DNA from: Glandiceps talaboti
Taxonomy: Eukaryota; Hemichordata; Enteropneusta; Spengelidae
Length of the DNA: 64,000 nt
NCBI RefSeq assembly: GCF_964340395.1
Contig: NC_135562.1
Coordinates: forward strand, 12,719,043 to 12,783,042
Direction: 5' to 3'
Of this stretch, positions 24,901-63,700 are shown piece after piece. Each line of letters opens with the position of its first letter. The stretch's first letter is position 1. A program made the translations under genes and the position numbers. The notes below the pieces were generated by a model, which was given only the letters and a program-made list of their open reading frames with translations, searched no databases and had not been told where the DNA came from.

Positions 24901-25131
24901 AGTCATGACATTCTTCCGTCTTATCTAAAATGTGATGCCCTCATCACTAAAGTCTTATTCCCAGGAAAAATGATAGCAATACCTATTGAAACGAGATGGC
25001 GTAAATTTATAAAAGCACGTCTAAATTATTGTCTTGACGCCAATGTCAGCTATTGCAATACTAAGATTCTCTCCAATTGGGTGTTTGGCGACATGTATAA
25101 ACAGCGTCATGTCTTAACCCAGACACGATAA
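24901..25131 (+). pseudogene. Unassigned open frame, coding-like relic
   Basis: The frame is open for 77 codons between TAG (24898) and TAA. It includes DILPSYLKCDALITKVLFPG, IETRWRKFIKARLNYC and ILSNWVFGDMYKQRHVL. The composition is protein-like. RWRKFIKARLN superficially recalls the WxxFLKARLNC stretch of semaphorin domains, but nothing else supports that. No ATG near the front and no good splice sites, so I treat it as a relic of unknown origin. Confidence 0.25.
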
Positions 25132-25455
25132 TTACAAATTCATGACAAGTTCATGAAATTTATTGTATACCTTAGGTTTATTTCTAAGCTTTCTAAACTT
25201 CACTGTAGCCCTGTTACTTTTCTGTTTTCTTTTTGTAAATACTCACAAGTCGTTCAGATTTCAATATGATTATGAAGCGGTCGCCGTATGTCGTTACAAA
25301 TTATGCGAGACAACGACTATTTAATTCTTAAACTGGTCAGATGCTGGGGTACGTGAAACAATTTGATAATTATCACCATTAAGGACACATGATATATACA
25401 TGATTATGCTAAGCGTCAGTCTGGTAGGTACAGATCGTATAGTCGAGTAGCTATT

Positions 25456-25725
25456 GTGGGACGAACCTTGCAATATGAGATTTATGATGTTTATTTTCAT
25501 ATTCCACCCAGACATGTGTCCAGGGGCGCATTCCGTAGACAAAACGCTCGCGTACTTTTCGAAACGCTTGAAGTTTTGCACACACAACCTATATTTTGTG
25601 CAACATTTCTCATTCAAGCCTCAAGTCGTAAGTGTTTGGAGTTTGGCACTGGCTGTGTATATGGATATAAGTATAAAAATATCATTTTGAGTTATTACTT
25701 ATTGTCCGTACTTACGAAGATATAA
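25456..25725 (+). other. Unassigned open frame with a diverged relative at 27930
   Basis: The frame reads LQYEIYDVYFHIPPRHVSRG then QNARVLFETLEVLHTQPIFC. At 27940 a related DNA stretch (ACCTTGCAATGTGAGTTATATGATATTTTTTGCAG) gives LQCELYDIF before diverging and being frameshifted. Two related copies suggest either a decayed exon or a repeat; no family recognised. Confidence 0.2.
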
Positions 25726-25928
25726 CTTATAAATAATTCAAATCGTACAGAACTATATATGTCATTATAACGTGGATGGCGCCCTGTCGACAAAATCTAA
25801 TACTTGCCATATGTATAGTTTTGTGCACAAAACATAGATCAGTGTGACAGCACCTCAGAAGAGTATTACTATATGCCAGTTTAATTGACTGTGACTTCAC
25901 ATATTTTGGACTACTTTACGTGTTACCT

Positions 25929-27690
25929 ATGCGTAAAGGTTATATTTGCCTGAACAGCCTGCCTCACAATCGAGCAAGACTATTTTCTATAAAACGACTT
26001 GCTCAATTCAAACGAAATGTATTGCATGTGTTCTGTATGGTAGTGACAAGAACTGATTAGGTTTCAGTAACCATCCCATGAATATTAATGAGCAATTTAT
26101 ATAATTAATGGTTTTAGCAACTTCATCGTTCCGTAATGATTATAAAGTTGTCGATGACATTCCCTGAAAGAATATTTGCCATGCGACTTACTATTTTCAT
26201 GGTAGACTTTCACAACATGTTGTAATTAGTACTATTCCTTGCCGTTCAGCGAATGTTGATCCTATTTTTTTGTTTCTCATTGCCCTACCGACCCTAAGTT
26301 TTAACTCAGTTATTAAAAAAAATATTTTATGAAAAAGTACCCTCTCTGACCAACACATAGTTGTCATGAAAATAGGCTAGTGTCTGGACTGTCGATGCCA
26401 TCTACAGTCATGGTGGCGACGACAGCACATGCTCACGAACAGAGTATTTCTTTCATAAGTGAAGCTATTCAAGTAGGGGGAGGTTTGAGAACATGTCAGT
26501 TGTGTAGAGAACCTGGGAAAGGGCTTGTTACCAGGAATCCAATAAAACGACGATAGACACGAGGAAAAGGATATGTAGGGAAATGATGTGAAGATGTTTT
26601 CTATTCATTTTTTTCCGTAAGGAAGAGATGTATTAAGGGATGAAAGTCTCTGTGTTTGTCTGTCTGTCTGTGTCATTGTTTTCTCCAAAACGGCTGACTC
26701 AATTGAAACAAAATTTAGTACAAGTGTTCCATTGAGTAATGGCTAGAACTGATTAGGTTTTGATAAAAATGCCATGAATATTAATGAGCAATTTAGGAAA
26801 TTAATCGATCGATCATCTGGTCACACACGCACTTCATTTCGAAAGTGCATCACCAATGTCGATGTAATGTAAACCAGGAAGCTACGGAACAGATGCACGC
26901 TGTTGTTGTACACTGAGAAAGACTCTGTTTTCACTGGTTTCAAGTGTTTGTATTGATATTTTCATTGAATCTGAAGATTATTACATCAGAGCGAGGAGGT
27001 GAGCAATGAAAATGCACATCATCTGTAAGCTTTATTGCAAAAATATACAGTCACGATCGTCTGCTCACTTCACACCTTTCACGCATGTATACGATTTGGA
27101 GCAAATGGTGCGTCTGTCAATCTCGATCGAAACAAGAATGTATACACTTTACCCAGGGATGAAGTAGGGCTATAATACCTTATCACTTCATGCATACCAT
27201 AAAGTATGCAAACTTTCTAATGTGTAATAGCAATGTTATGCGGGTTTCAATTTCGTTTATTATTTGTCGTGGAAACGGGTGTACATATCCTGGGTTTGTA
27301 GGATCACGAAAGCCAAGTGCAGGTGAGGATGGCAAGCTTCCCTGGCATATGAGCAACGTTTTTGACAACTAACTTTCACTGGGACTTGAAAAAATCTAAA
27401 TTTCTTGCATAAATCATGAAATTGCAAGACTACCCTTACGGAAGGCATTCAGTTTAAATCTGGTTATTTTTTAAATCAACCGACTGACACATAGCTGTCA
27501 TGAAAAATGTAATGACATAAAAAATAGGGTCACCCTAATACAGAATAGTAAGACGCATGGCAAATATTTTTTTTCAGGGAATGTCATCGACAACTTTATA
27601 AATCATTTACAGAACAATGAATTTGGCCCATCTTGCTCTATTGTGATACAAGCTGTTCAAATAAATATAACCCATATGCATAGATAACAC
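25929..27690. repeat. Large foldback structure
   Basis: 25929-25983 pairs with 27632-27686, and 26127-26190 (AAAGTTGTCGATGACATTCCCTGA) pairs with 27545-27610. Inside are two direct copies of GAACTGATTAGGTTT-AATATTAATGAGCAATTTA (26046 and 26747). Arms are diverged. Probably an old inverted duplication or foldback transposon; no coding frame inside is convincing. Confidence 0.6.
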
Positions 27691-27715
27691 TTAAACTAGT
27701 CCACCCTTAACTTGT

Positions 27716-27736
27716 AATAATAATAATAATAATAAT
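27716..27736. repeat. (TAA)n
   Basis: Short TAA trinucleotide run. Confidence 0.9.
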
Positions 27737-28485
27737 ATTAAACTTTATTTAGACTCGATAGCCTCATAGGTAAACAGATTTAAAATGAATGCCTTCCGTT
27801 TGGGCAAAGTTTTGAGGTTGTCGTTCCTACAGACTTTTTGGAATACAACAGAACATATGCAATAAGTTATTTTTTCTCATTGATTGCTATTTGCCCATTG
27901 CTGTTATAGTCCATTTGCCAGAGGTGGTTTTGGGGGGTTAACCTTGCAATGTGAGTTATATGATATTTTTTGCAGATTCCTCCTCAGAAAGGTGTCCTAT
28001 TAGCATATCTGACGGGAGCCACTCGCGCACCCCCAGGCATTTTGTTATATCGCGAGAAAACCGAAATACCATGTATTGCTATGGGAAAACACATGTTTTG
28101 GTAGGCTTAATACTTACTGCCTATAAAACCATGTCAAAGTTACTTAAAGTCATATTTACATGTTACACACTGTATATTATGAATAGTCAGTCAATTACAC
28201 AAATATTTTGTCAAACGTTTTGGATATTAATTACATTAATTGCCACCAGTGAAGACAACTGCAAAACTAATCAGGAACAAGCCTATGGCATCTGCCAAAT
28301 ATTGCATTGTCGCACCACTTTAGACAACATTTCCTAACCAGAAACTATTTTATCCTTTTTAGTGGCCTACCAAACTATGCCAATAACGTATTAAAACTAA
28401 AAGCTATATCAGTAATAAATAACCCTATGGAACATGTCTACAAAATTGCGTTTGAAATGAGCCAGTCGTCTTTTAGAAAATGGTG

Positions 28486-28488
<3 letters not shown>

Positions 28489-28547
<59 letters not shown>
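28489..28547. repeat. (CA)n, about 58 bp
   Basis: Pure CA dinucleotide microsatellite at the end of an otherwise unremarkable AT-rich stretch. Confidence 0.95.
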
Positions 28548-28550
<3 letters not shown>

Positions 28551-29139
28551 CATTTATACCCCTAATACAAAACCTTCCTTACTTAAGTTAAAAACCTTTT
28601 TGACATCCTGTATAACGATGCTGCAACAAACCTGGCTGACATTACAAACCTGACTAACATATTTATGCCCTAAGTTCTTCTGTGCCACAGCAGCAGAAAC
28701 ACAGTAGTTGAAGCTGGTAGAACCAATGTAGTGCTTTGCCTTTGGTGCCTTTGATGCAATGATCATATTCATACTTTCATTCATTCCCTTGGGATGACGC
28801 TATCATAGTTAGTTCCTTTCTGGTGGCTCATCAATATGCATAATACTGATAGCGTGACTTCTATGGTACACTGTACAAACTCTCAGTGAACAGAGCGATG
28901 ACATCAAAACAAAATCCATCGTTGTATACACCTCATACCAGAGTTCACAACTCAATGATATTTCGATCCACTAAATAGGTCATTACGTAAATAACAGTGT
29001 GGTCAAAGGACTTACGAAATCATCATGCAGATAAATTTGACTAATCGATAACCTAAATTGTATAAACCCATCAAACCCAACAGCAAACAAGCTTTACTCA
29101 GTTATAAAGTAAAGGATTTTGTATGTTCTCATTACATTC

Positions 29140-29200
29140 ATGGACAAACTGTCAATAGCGACTGATGGTTGGGAGATCTCGGGCTTTCGAGTCGACAACG
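29140..29200 (+). other. Weak candidate exon before a strong donor
   Basis: ATG at 29140 opens MDKLSIATDGWEISGFRVDN followed by a consensus donor (AACG|GTAAGT, phase 1). The local base composition is more GC-rich than its surroundings. The start context is poor (T at -3), and the donor phase does not suit the first exon of gene 1 downstream. Could be an orphan exon or chance. Confidence 0.2.
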
Positions 29201-29530
29201 GTAAGTAGGTTCATTATATCAAGGATATTGCATAGAAACATATATCATATATAGAAAATTATATGTGTTTATTACGTTCGTTATACTTGCATCCAGTTTG
29301 GTTATTGTATTTTACAACAGTTAAAACAAAATGTGACTGTAAATGTAATTTACTTAAAATATAGTATAATATGTTGAACTTCAATTTGAAAGGTCCTACA
29401 CAGTGCATTGTACTACAGTGTAGTAGGTAAAGCCTATCGAAAGTCACTTTGCTCAACTGAACCTTTTTAAAAAGATGCCATAGTCTTAAATCTGCATTAG
29501 CTGCAACTGGGATAGTTTTCTTCACCAGAT

Positions 29531-29531
<1 letters not shown>

Positions 29532-29624
<93 letters not shown>
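29532..29624. repeat. (TA)n, about 93 bp
   Basis: Uninterrupted TA tract, not flanked here by the hairpin arms seen at the other long TA tracts. Confidence 0.95.
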
Positions 29625-29628
<4 letters not shown>

Positions 29629-29639
29629 CATCAGTGTTT

Positions 29640-32200
29640 TCATAAAAAACAATGCTATCAGTTAATTAGTGGTCTGTAAGTGGTGTAGTGGCAGGTTTAA
29701 CTCTTGAGAGAAAGCTTCGTTTTGAATCTGTACTGATGTAACTGGAGTATAATTTTTTCGATTCAATATTATCCATATCAAACAGTACAGAAACACATTG
29801 AAATCATGATCGCAATTTAGGGTGCTGATGTTAGGGTGTGGACCCAAAAATCATTTCGATTTTATTCATTGTGTACAAAATACGTGTATCAACAGGCGAT
29901 GTAACACTGTTCACGGTGTACGATATTAGTAGCATTTTCAAAAAATGTTCAATTTGCGGCTAGTGCAGCTTTAAGTATTAATGAATGGATTCTTACCGGT
30001 GGCGATTACAAAAGCGATGTATTCTGTATACATTTCCATACCCATTCCAGGAACTGCATATAATCAAGTGCATTTACATCATATTATCTTAAATTCTCAT
30101 AACAACACGCTGTTTGAATAGTAAAACTGGAAGCAAGTATAATCCCCCCCCCATCCCGTGTAATGTGCAGAGGAAAATCAAATACCTAATTTGGGTGTGT
30201 TTGACTGGAAACTGTAGCGTACTTGTATTATTTGGTAACCCGGTTTAATTAGACAATATAGTTAGAATTTAGAAAAATGCATGCCTATGTCACCTTTCTA
30301 TGTTTATACTTTTGATACGACATGATAAGGTAAAAGCTTTAGACTTATTTATATTTGAAAGCACATGTGGGATAAATGTGTTGAATGCCCGTCACAATAT
30401 GTACAATTTATTGTAGCAATACTGTATTGGCCTCTACATGATGACTGTAAATATTTCTTGTTTATGCATATATAGTGGTCAAAGAATTCATATACTATTC
30501 AACAATTATCTGTACAACAAAATAATTGTTTTCTCTTTGAGACTCTATTTGTAGCTGTTTTCATTTTGGTTCGTTTTAATACAATTTCTGTATGAGATAG
30601 GTCCAAAGACAAAAACAAGAACAATAATAACAAAAATAATAATAACAACAACAACAACAACAAGTGCGGAAGACGAAAATATAGCTGAAATGATTCATTT
30701 TGTTCATTAGTAACTGTAAAATTAAGTATTTCAAGGTCATTTTATTGATCATTTTTCAATCTTTTAGTTTTCTTGTAAATTCACACGAATACTTTTTTAT
30801 AATAACATAGTCGAATTAAAAAAAATGTGTTCATTTTGCTACCCGTTATCTACATGGACAGCTTAACTCATCATGTACTCATGATAAACTTTAATGTGTA
30901 TTTAATATGGAGCGCCAGACTACTTTAAAGATGATAAGATAAACCAGTTCTGAAATAGTCAGATTTCTGGAAGTGCTGGAGGATGCACACAAATGCACTT
31001 GATTGCGTATTCAAATCCCTACATGAGTATACCCTACGTCTCTGTCAAACGTTGAACGTGAGGCTAAAGTGACGGCAATGCATTTGTGCTTTTGGCAAAG
31101 TCATTTGGGTATATTAGAGTGTTTGTCGATGAGTGGTCACCAGTACTTTATCTGTTGACCTTTGACACCAAATCTGTACAACATACATGTAACTCTGGGT
31201 AACCGCACGCAGACTACGAATTTACGTTTCTACCAACAGAATGCAATGGCTTTGGGACTCAAGTAACCTACCTTTTAAGATTTATCAGTCGCTGATTTCT
31301 TATGTGCTATGTATAGTAATTTTTAATCTCCGACATTAAACCCAATAACCATCTTTTGTTTTTAAAATAAATCGTTACACGCTCTTTGAGTGTACAATTT
31401 ACATCAAATACACGTCACATCACATATTCTATTGTAACAATGATATTAAAACTATTGAAAAACTTTACTGTCACCTTCTTGAATTCGAATATGGATGCTG
31501 ATTGACGATAAATGAAATCTAACCATATTGTATTGACATATTTGGTAGACGTTTAGAGATGGAGGATACTTACAGGTTCCGCAAACCCTTGCTTTTCTTA
31601 TTTCCCTTGACAGGTTGAAATCTACCGTACCCGGGTGTGCGGAGCAAGCTGACAGCATCTACCATGATTAGGGTTTTTTAGACAAAAAGTGAACCCATGT
31701 TTAGGTATTTTCACGCATGAATGTACGTTTTGTGGTCATCCAGTGAGGTTACACTGGGCCATTTACATTTGAGTTCGCTACAGTAGAGCGTGGTGTCCCC
31801 TGGTTTACATCTCATCATTCGTATCATGGATCGCCGTGACATGAAAATCTTGGGGGAAAATCTTCCAGTCATTTACCTTTATTCTGTTGCTGTGAAGATT
31901 TTCTAAAGCATGGGGAAGTTTCCTGTGTTGAGGACCCATGATTACGGAATTTTCAGATAAAAAGTTGACCCATGTTTTAGGAATTTTTGCGTGAAAAAGT
32001 GACCCATTTGGGAGGCACACATAGGTAGACCTTTATATGGGAGTACCCCCTCCCCCGTCCCTATCGAGCTTGAGATATTTACACTTACCACACCACAGTG
32101 TGAATATATATCCTGTAATTCAGCGATTACGCTTTCGATTTCTTATATATAATATAGCCGATATTTAAGTCTTCCAAATGCATCTGCTCTGATAAATCTT
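29640..32200. other. Intergenic region upstream of gene 1
   Basis: No coding exon supportable. A short (AAC)n lies near 30640-30661. If the acceptor at 32214-32215 is used in cis, the 5' untranslated exon and promoter of gene 1 should lie here or further left, but I could not identify them. TATA-like strings (TATATATAATATAG near 32143) are common in this AT-rich DNA and not decisive. Confidence 0.4.
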
Positions 32201-32224
32201 TTACATTATTTGCAGTCTAAAAGC

Positions 32225-43878
<11,654 letters not shown>

Positions 43879-43934
43879 TCTGAGTGCTACAAGTGTTCGT
43901 CGAGATACCATTTACGTTTGACCCTGGAAATGTA

Positions 43935-43940
43935 ATTAAA
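43935..43940 (+). terminator. Possible poly(A) signal ATTAAA
   Basis: ATTAAA 57 nt after the gene 1 stop codon, the commonest variant of AATAAA. No canonical AATAAA appears in the next 300 bp. Weak by itself in AT-rich DNA. Confidence 0.25.
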
Positions 43941-46204
43941 TGAGACGTCACTGAATCTATTAGAAGAAGACCGCAATTCTGTGCTAATTTGGATATGTTC
44001 TAGTATTCAAAAGAGTGTCATCATCTCATATTATTTTATGATAATATAGGATAGGACGGGCAGTGTGAATCTTGTAATATTACTTTCTGATGAAAAGCAA
44101 ACATTTAATACAGAATTAATGAAATATTTATATTTAATGAATACTTATTTCAACACTATAACATCTGTAGGAGAGACTTGTTTACTATTTTTCTGATTGT
44201 ATTAATTTTTTGTCACGAAACATTCAGTCTGCCTCTACATCGGTTTCCGGAGACAGTCAGGTTTTGCAATTGATATTGAACGATCTTGTCCGAACGACCC
44301 GATACTTGATTTGTTAACACAGACCAAGTATAGTACTGTAGTCTGAGTGTTAGTGGATAGATATCAACGTATCTATGGACCGAATAGGCTTAATATCTTG
44401 ATATCTTGTCTGTCGAGCAGTTGTTGCAGACAATGATTTGATGAAAATTTGGACGGCGTAGCTACCGTTAGTAACAATTTCTGAAGAGTTAACACTGGTG
44501 CTGTTGGAAATAGCATTGATTCGAAATTAATGCTTAGTACAGTTTGACGAATGGTTGACAGCGGGAGAATACCCATAGTAGATGATAGACTTAGTGACTA
44601 AGATGGCTGGCTGGCTGGCTGACCGACGGAATAATTCGATCGCCTGGGTCAGTAAACGGATTGTTTGGTTGATAGACACGACTGAATGATTATGCTCAAC
44701 TAATTAAAGGCTTAGTTTGGACTAGCATTATGCAAGTCTAAATGTAAACAGTTGTCTACAGGGGTTGTAGAAAGTATTGGTCTAACAAGAGAATGACAAA
44801 TGACCCATTGATAAGATAATTATGAGACTCATGCACCTGATTTTGAAGTCGGACAAGTTGGTACATTAACTATGTCGGACTACGATTTCAGGTACCATGT
44901 AACCTAATTCATAGTTTCAAGTTTTCGGTCGTTTTACAACTATTAAACTTGTACATCTTCTTTGCTTTGTTTTGCATCATTTTATCATAGTTGCACACAC
45001 GTAGTAGTCAAAAGCGTCAGAGGATTACATTTCTGAAAACTACAGTGTATTATTCTGAGGACTACAAATTCTCACTTGCAGTAGCTCGAATTTCCTGTAG
45101 TCTGTGGAATCATACTGGGAGCACTATAACGTAAACCTAACACCGATTTCGTGGGTTTATATAGATACCATGCTCAAATCGTATTACGGATGTGATACCA
45201 ATCAGTATCGGTGCCATGATAGTCACACGTATACGTTCATACAAAACAACATACGCAAATAAACAAAACTACTAAAAATCAGGCATAAAAACCTTCATAA
45301 ACCAAACATTAATCAGGGCTCGACAGAAACGAGGATCTTTTGGTTGGTGCTCCCTAATTCTACTGGTAGATCTACAATTGAATAAAGCTCGAGTAAAGGT
45401 CAGCCAAACCACCAAGGAATGAAAAGAAACAAATGACAGCCAATGACACCATGACATGTTGAGTGCATAACACAGTTTCATAAACATATTATAAAGTAGA
45501 CGTAGTGAATAATAGCGTACACATACGAATGAATATTGAGTGTTCCAAAAAGCATGATTTGAACTTGTGGCATGGATAATTGGGCTTCTTGAAACTTAAA
45601 ACACTATTTATACATTGAACAATAATAATGTAAACAACTACGTTTATGGTCGATCTTTCAAACTGAACACTGTTTTGGCAACTTCATATACATGACCTTG
45701 ATGACTTAAGCCAGGTATTCAATATCTAAAATATATAGTGATGCAACAAGATACTGAATTGAAGCCGCTAGTGCTATCTAGTCACGTACGGAACAGTATC
45801 ACGGTGCACTTAACCAGTTGGAATAGGGGTCATTAAGTGAACGAGTAATTGTAGACCAAAGGTTGTATTCACCAAAATCACATTTGGTACTAGTGGATAA
45901 CCCAAAATAAATTCCATATCAGGTTGATTCTATCACAAAATATAATTTAATTGATAATAATGGTAACTGATTAATAAACAGTAAAATATTGCATTTGTGA
46001 AACGTCAGCGATGAGGAATGGATAAATGTTCACAACCTGCTGAAAAGTATTGAGTACTGGAGAGGTGCAACTTAAACTGTTATCGAAACTTGACAGCTAA
46101 CGTGGACATCTAGCTAGACGTTGGGTGGACAGTACATATGCCTGTCAGATAAGGTTTGTTTCGTTTTTCACTTTGTGTATACCTGTGCCTGTATGTCTGT
46201 GTGA

Positions 46205-46206
46205 CT

Positions 46207-46240
<34 letters not shown>
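46205..46240. repeat. (TG)n
   Basis: TG dinucleotide run in the intergenic spacer. Confidence 0.95.
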
Positions 46241-47926
46241 GCATGTACGACGGTGTGTGTGTTTGTGTGTACATGGGCACATCTGTATGTTTTACTTTAT
46301 AATACCTGTAAAGATTAACTGTAGCTTTGTTTATCATACCTTATTAAATATTTTGAAGTGGATGCAAATTCATTGAAGCCATAAGGTGTCCAATATGGTT
46401 TGCTCAATATATATAGGATTGACATATATGCAGCTTTTATAACGTTCAGAATCAGTACAATAGAAATGACAAAACTTGTAATCAAAACAATTCATATTAT
46501 TTTGTCAAACATCTAACAAATTAGCTAAAATATTTTCTTGAATGTGTGTTTTGAAGTTCAGCCATATTGCTTTAATTAACCGACTTTTTTTAATAATACA
46601 TTTTCAAAATTACAAGTCATTAATGGAACATTTTAGACAGTGGACATATTTAAATCTTCTGAAAATCTTAATTGGTGTATTAATTTGTGTATAATTATTG
46701 TGTACAAGATGCAAAGCCGCAGGCGTCTAATCTCGTTGTGACCTTTAAGACAAATTGATACAAGTTTAGGTAATATACTCAGCGTGCATTTTGGAGGAGT
46801 TATGAATTATGTTAACCTGTTATATCGGCCTACTTGCATTTGCACAGCTTGGGTTTGATTTTAATTTTCATCAAGACAAGATAAAGTTCAATCCACTAAA
46901 TTACGTCGAATGTGAAATTGATATGCATTTTATGGCTGGTTTGGTGGGTAAATTGTCAATGCTCATTTAAATGAAATCTGTTCTCTTGCATTGTTTCAGT
47001 TCACAGTTTTCTTTGCATAATATAATATTTGCTGCCTGTTGATACTTAAGGGGCATGCTATCGAGAAGAATGTCTTTGACAGATAGACTATGGGCCATCA
47101 ATGTAAAGTATTACTAATGAATTTGCCAGATTTATCCTTGATATCAATACACATTGAAATTAAAATGAGGAACTTGGTATGGTAACTTATGTAGAATGTG
47201 GTGGAAATATTCAATTTTAGGTGATCGCAGTTGTATTAGTATTATTATTATGTTGGCACTTGATATAGACCTCCATATTACAGTGCGGGCATCACCTCTG
47301 TTATTTCTCGCCTGAATAAAGCGCAGATTTTCGAAAAGTACAAAAATGCTGTAAACATGAACTGAATTTTCTCATTATTGAATGTGGTTGAAAAATTGTG
47401 GCATGAATTAACAAATATGTGTTTTAGCATCGCTTTGATCTCGCTGTTTTCACAGTATTGTTTTTCAATGTTATAGGGTTATAGTTCACCTCATATTACA
47501 TGTCACCTATTTGATAAGTACCCGTTTAACTGTAGATAAGTTGATAGGATAGTTATCTGGTTATTCTGTTACATATTAAACAATCATGTTCAATAGGTGT
47601 ATTTAGTATAACGAACTTATTTTCCTAATTTCGTTTCATTAATTGGAGACTACTCAAGTACTTGTCATCTAGTTAATAATTCAGTAGCTAATTGGAACTA
47701 AGTAAATAATAAAGCTATATAAAGAACTTCGTGAAACTAATTAATCTTTGAACATGAATGGTGAAGTTTAACCCAAATTGCCCAATTCTTGGAAGAGCTA
47801 GCTCATTATTCTGAGAGTTATCGCAATGATAACAGTTCAAAAGTCATGGTCATGTTTTCACTGTGAAACTTAAAAGTTTTTATACAATTGATTCTCACGT
47901 GCACATACACATTTATAACCACAGTG

Positions 47927-48160
47927 TTATCGATCTACCTTCTCCCTGTCTATTTCACAAGCATGGAATTTGCCTTTATCAACCCAAATGTTTGGGAAAT
48001 TTATAGACAGAAAAGTGGACATGTGTTTAGGAGTGTAGGTTTTTTTCTTGAAACCTTTAAATGTGATCAATTTGGCGGCACACTTCAGTACATCTTCATC
48101 CATGAGTTCATACAAACTGTTTCCTGTCCAAAACAGTGTAGTACACGTACAACCAGTATT
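47927..48160 (-). other. Unassigned minus-strand open frame
   Basis: 78 codons including stop, open on the minus strand from just after TAA. Includes LFWTGNSLYELMDEDVLKC, ITFKGFKKKTYTPKHMS and FHACEIDREKVDR. Composition is lysine-rich and protein-like. No ATG near the front, no splice context, family not recognised. May be a relic of a gene or transposon. Confidence 0.25.
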
Positions 48161-49472
48161 TTATCATCTGGTGGGAAATGATTAACCAGTTTTGATCGTT
48201 AAGAATAGGTTATGCTCTCCAACGTTTATCAGCATGTCTGGGTGAAGTCCGTACCCAGGTGCCGACGGACGTGCACGCAGTTCGCTATATGCAATCAACA
48301 ACAACACTTCACCGGTCGGAATGCAGTGATGCCAATGGGATGAGGGATGTAGTTCAAATGATGTAAAACAGAAAGCCTCTAATAAGGCACACTTACCATG
48401 TGGTCAGTTGATCGCTGAATACGTTGTGGAAATGTATGTACTGTTATTATTCTGGCAAGACGGCGCATTACATTTCCCTCATGACCAGGACTTCACAAAG
48501 CTGGTTGCCTAGCCACATGGCCGGCGGCGCGTGTTGCCGCAAAGTGGCCTGTGTGGTTTTACGACAATGCGTGTTGTACTGTTGCCAAAAAAGGTTCTTG
48601 GTAACATACTATCATTGACTGGTAAACGCGGAGAGATAAGGAACAGTAAATTTGGATTTTTCTGGGGGGAAAGGGGTGATACTATAAAGAATGTAACATT
48701 GCTGGGGTAAATGGAGTTCAGAAATCCGGAGAATTACACTTCTGATCGTTAGAGATTTAGCCATATTTCAACCATACAGTCGACAGTCTCTCCCCTTCCA
48801 CCCAGTATGTTGAATATATCCGACAGTGAAGCAGTGTCTTTAATTAAAGATGTTAGTAAAATTCATTCACATCAACCTGTGCAATTCTGAAATAGAAGAT
48901 AATTCCGGACCATGGTAACGAATACACCTAAATGAGAATGTAAACATAGATTGTGTAGAATTCGGTGACCTAAACATCTGTTATCTCAAATGCCTGACAA
49001 GTGTAAAACAAACACCAAAACCACTCAATTGAACAACCATTTACGTGGTTTAATTGCGTCCTAGCGATACGCGACGTGAATGGGGAAGTCCCAAAAGTGA
49101 CGTCATGTAATTATAAGTTGGCATTCACGTGAGTAAGTGTAAAGACATACGATATACACGCGTTTGAATATTGCATGTCATTTACTCAGTAAAATGGGGA
49201 AAAAACTCGATCTCCAATAAAATATATCCAATGAAAAAATGTTTGTCATGCTTCAAGCAAGGATACTAATACTCACCAGTGACATGGACGGTATGAAATT
49301 CCGTGGTGATGGTGAACAGTTAGGGAAGCACATTTCTTCCTCAAGTAATTAATACTTTCTTTATGTTACCCTCTGCAATTCACTTTATATCTCGACAGCT
49401 GGCAATTCTTATTTTTTAGATTTAAAAATCACGTATTTTTCCTCAATGTTTGTGTCCTTTTCAGTCTAAATC

Positions 49473-63110
<13,638 letters not shown>

Positions 63111-63447
63111 TTCAAATGTATACGCTTACTCAAACTTTTACCACAGAGATACCAGTAGTTTGACGTAGGACCACATAAACTAACAACATGCTTAAATTTA
63201 GCTGCGAATTTATACGCATGCTATTACATGTACACCATTGTGTGATTAATGTTCTACCATGGTTGAGTTTATCAATTTCGTCAAAATCAGTACTAATAGC
63301 CTTTGGTACAGTATCGCCATCGTACATGTACATATTTGTCTTTTCGGAAATTAGTGGTAGGTTGTTGACAAAAACGACATGGCGGACCTAACATCGACTC
63401 CTCGATACGTATTCTGAAGATAAGATTTTAAAAGAGCAAAATCTTCT
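63111..63447. other. Downstream flank of gene 2, no module seen
   Basis: An A exon of the A6/A9 subtype would be expected within about 300 bp if the three-pair block continued; none is present. No canonical AATAAA found. Confidence 0.5.
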
Positions 63448-63700
63448 CTAACAGTCACACTGTTTCAGCTTTAGCAACGAAATATCGTGGTTAACATGAT
63501 CAAAAGCCTTTCTGAAATCTGCTAGTGAAACACATATTACGTTTCTTCTGTCAATATCTTGATACCATGAGTTAGTTATATTTGTGAGGGCTGTTTGACA
63601 CGAATGAATCTTACGACCGTCATTTAAAATACATATTATAATATAATGTTCATTTAGAGAATGCAGTGTAAATAATGGACTGAATATACACAATTTTCAC
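63448..63700 (-). pseudogene. Non-LTR retrotransposon reverse-transcriptase fragment
   Basis: The minus strand encodes KIHSCQTALTNITNSW, then a stretch with the LADFRKAFDHVNHD motif, which matches the HSCETAL...D(L)KKAFDxVxH region of LINE reverse transcriptases (RT motifs just before and at the first catalytic Asp). It is truncated and ends shortly after LLKLKQ. A dead fragment; the clade cannot be assigned. Confidence 0.6.

Larger units (their letters stand above)
43879..49464. other. Spacer between gene 1 and gene 2
   Basis: No A or B module was found on either strand by reading for CLxxC and the FEVTL-type pattern. It contains a (TG)n at about 46209-46239 and one protein-like minus-strand frame at 47927-48160. 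The 5' untranslated exon and promoter of gene 2 presumably lie near its right end but are not identifiable. Confidence 0.5.

Noticed and set aside
27951-28337. 128-codon plus-strand frame
   Set aside because: Only its first part resembles another genomic segment (25.45 kb), and there in a different frame; no motif or splice support.
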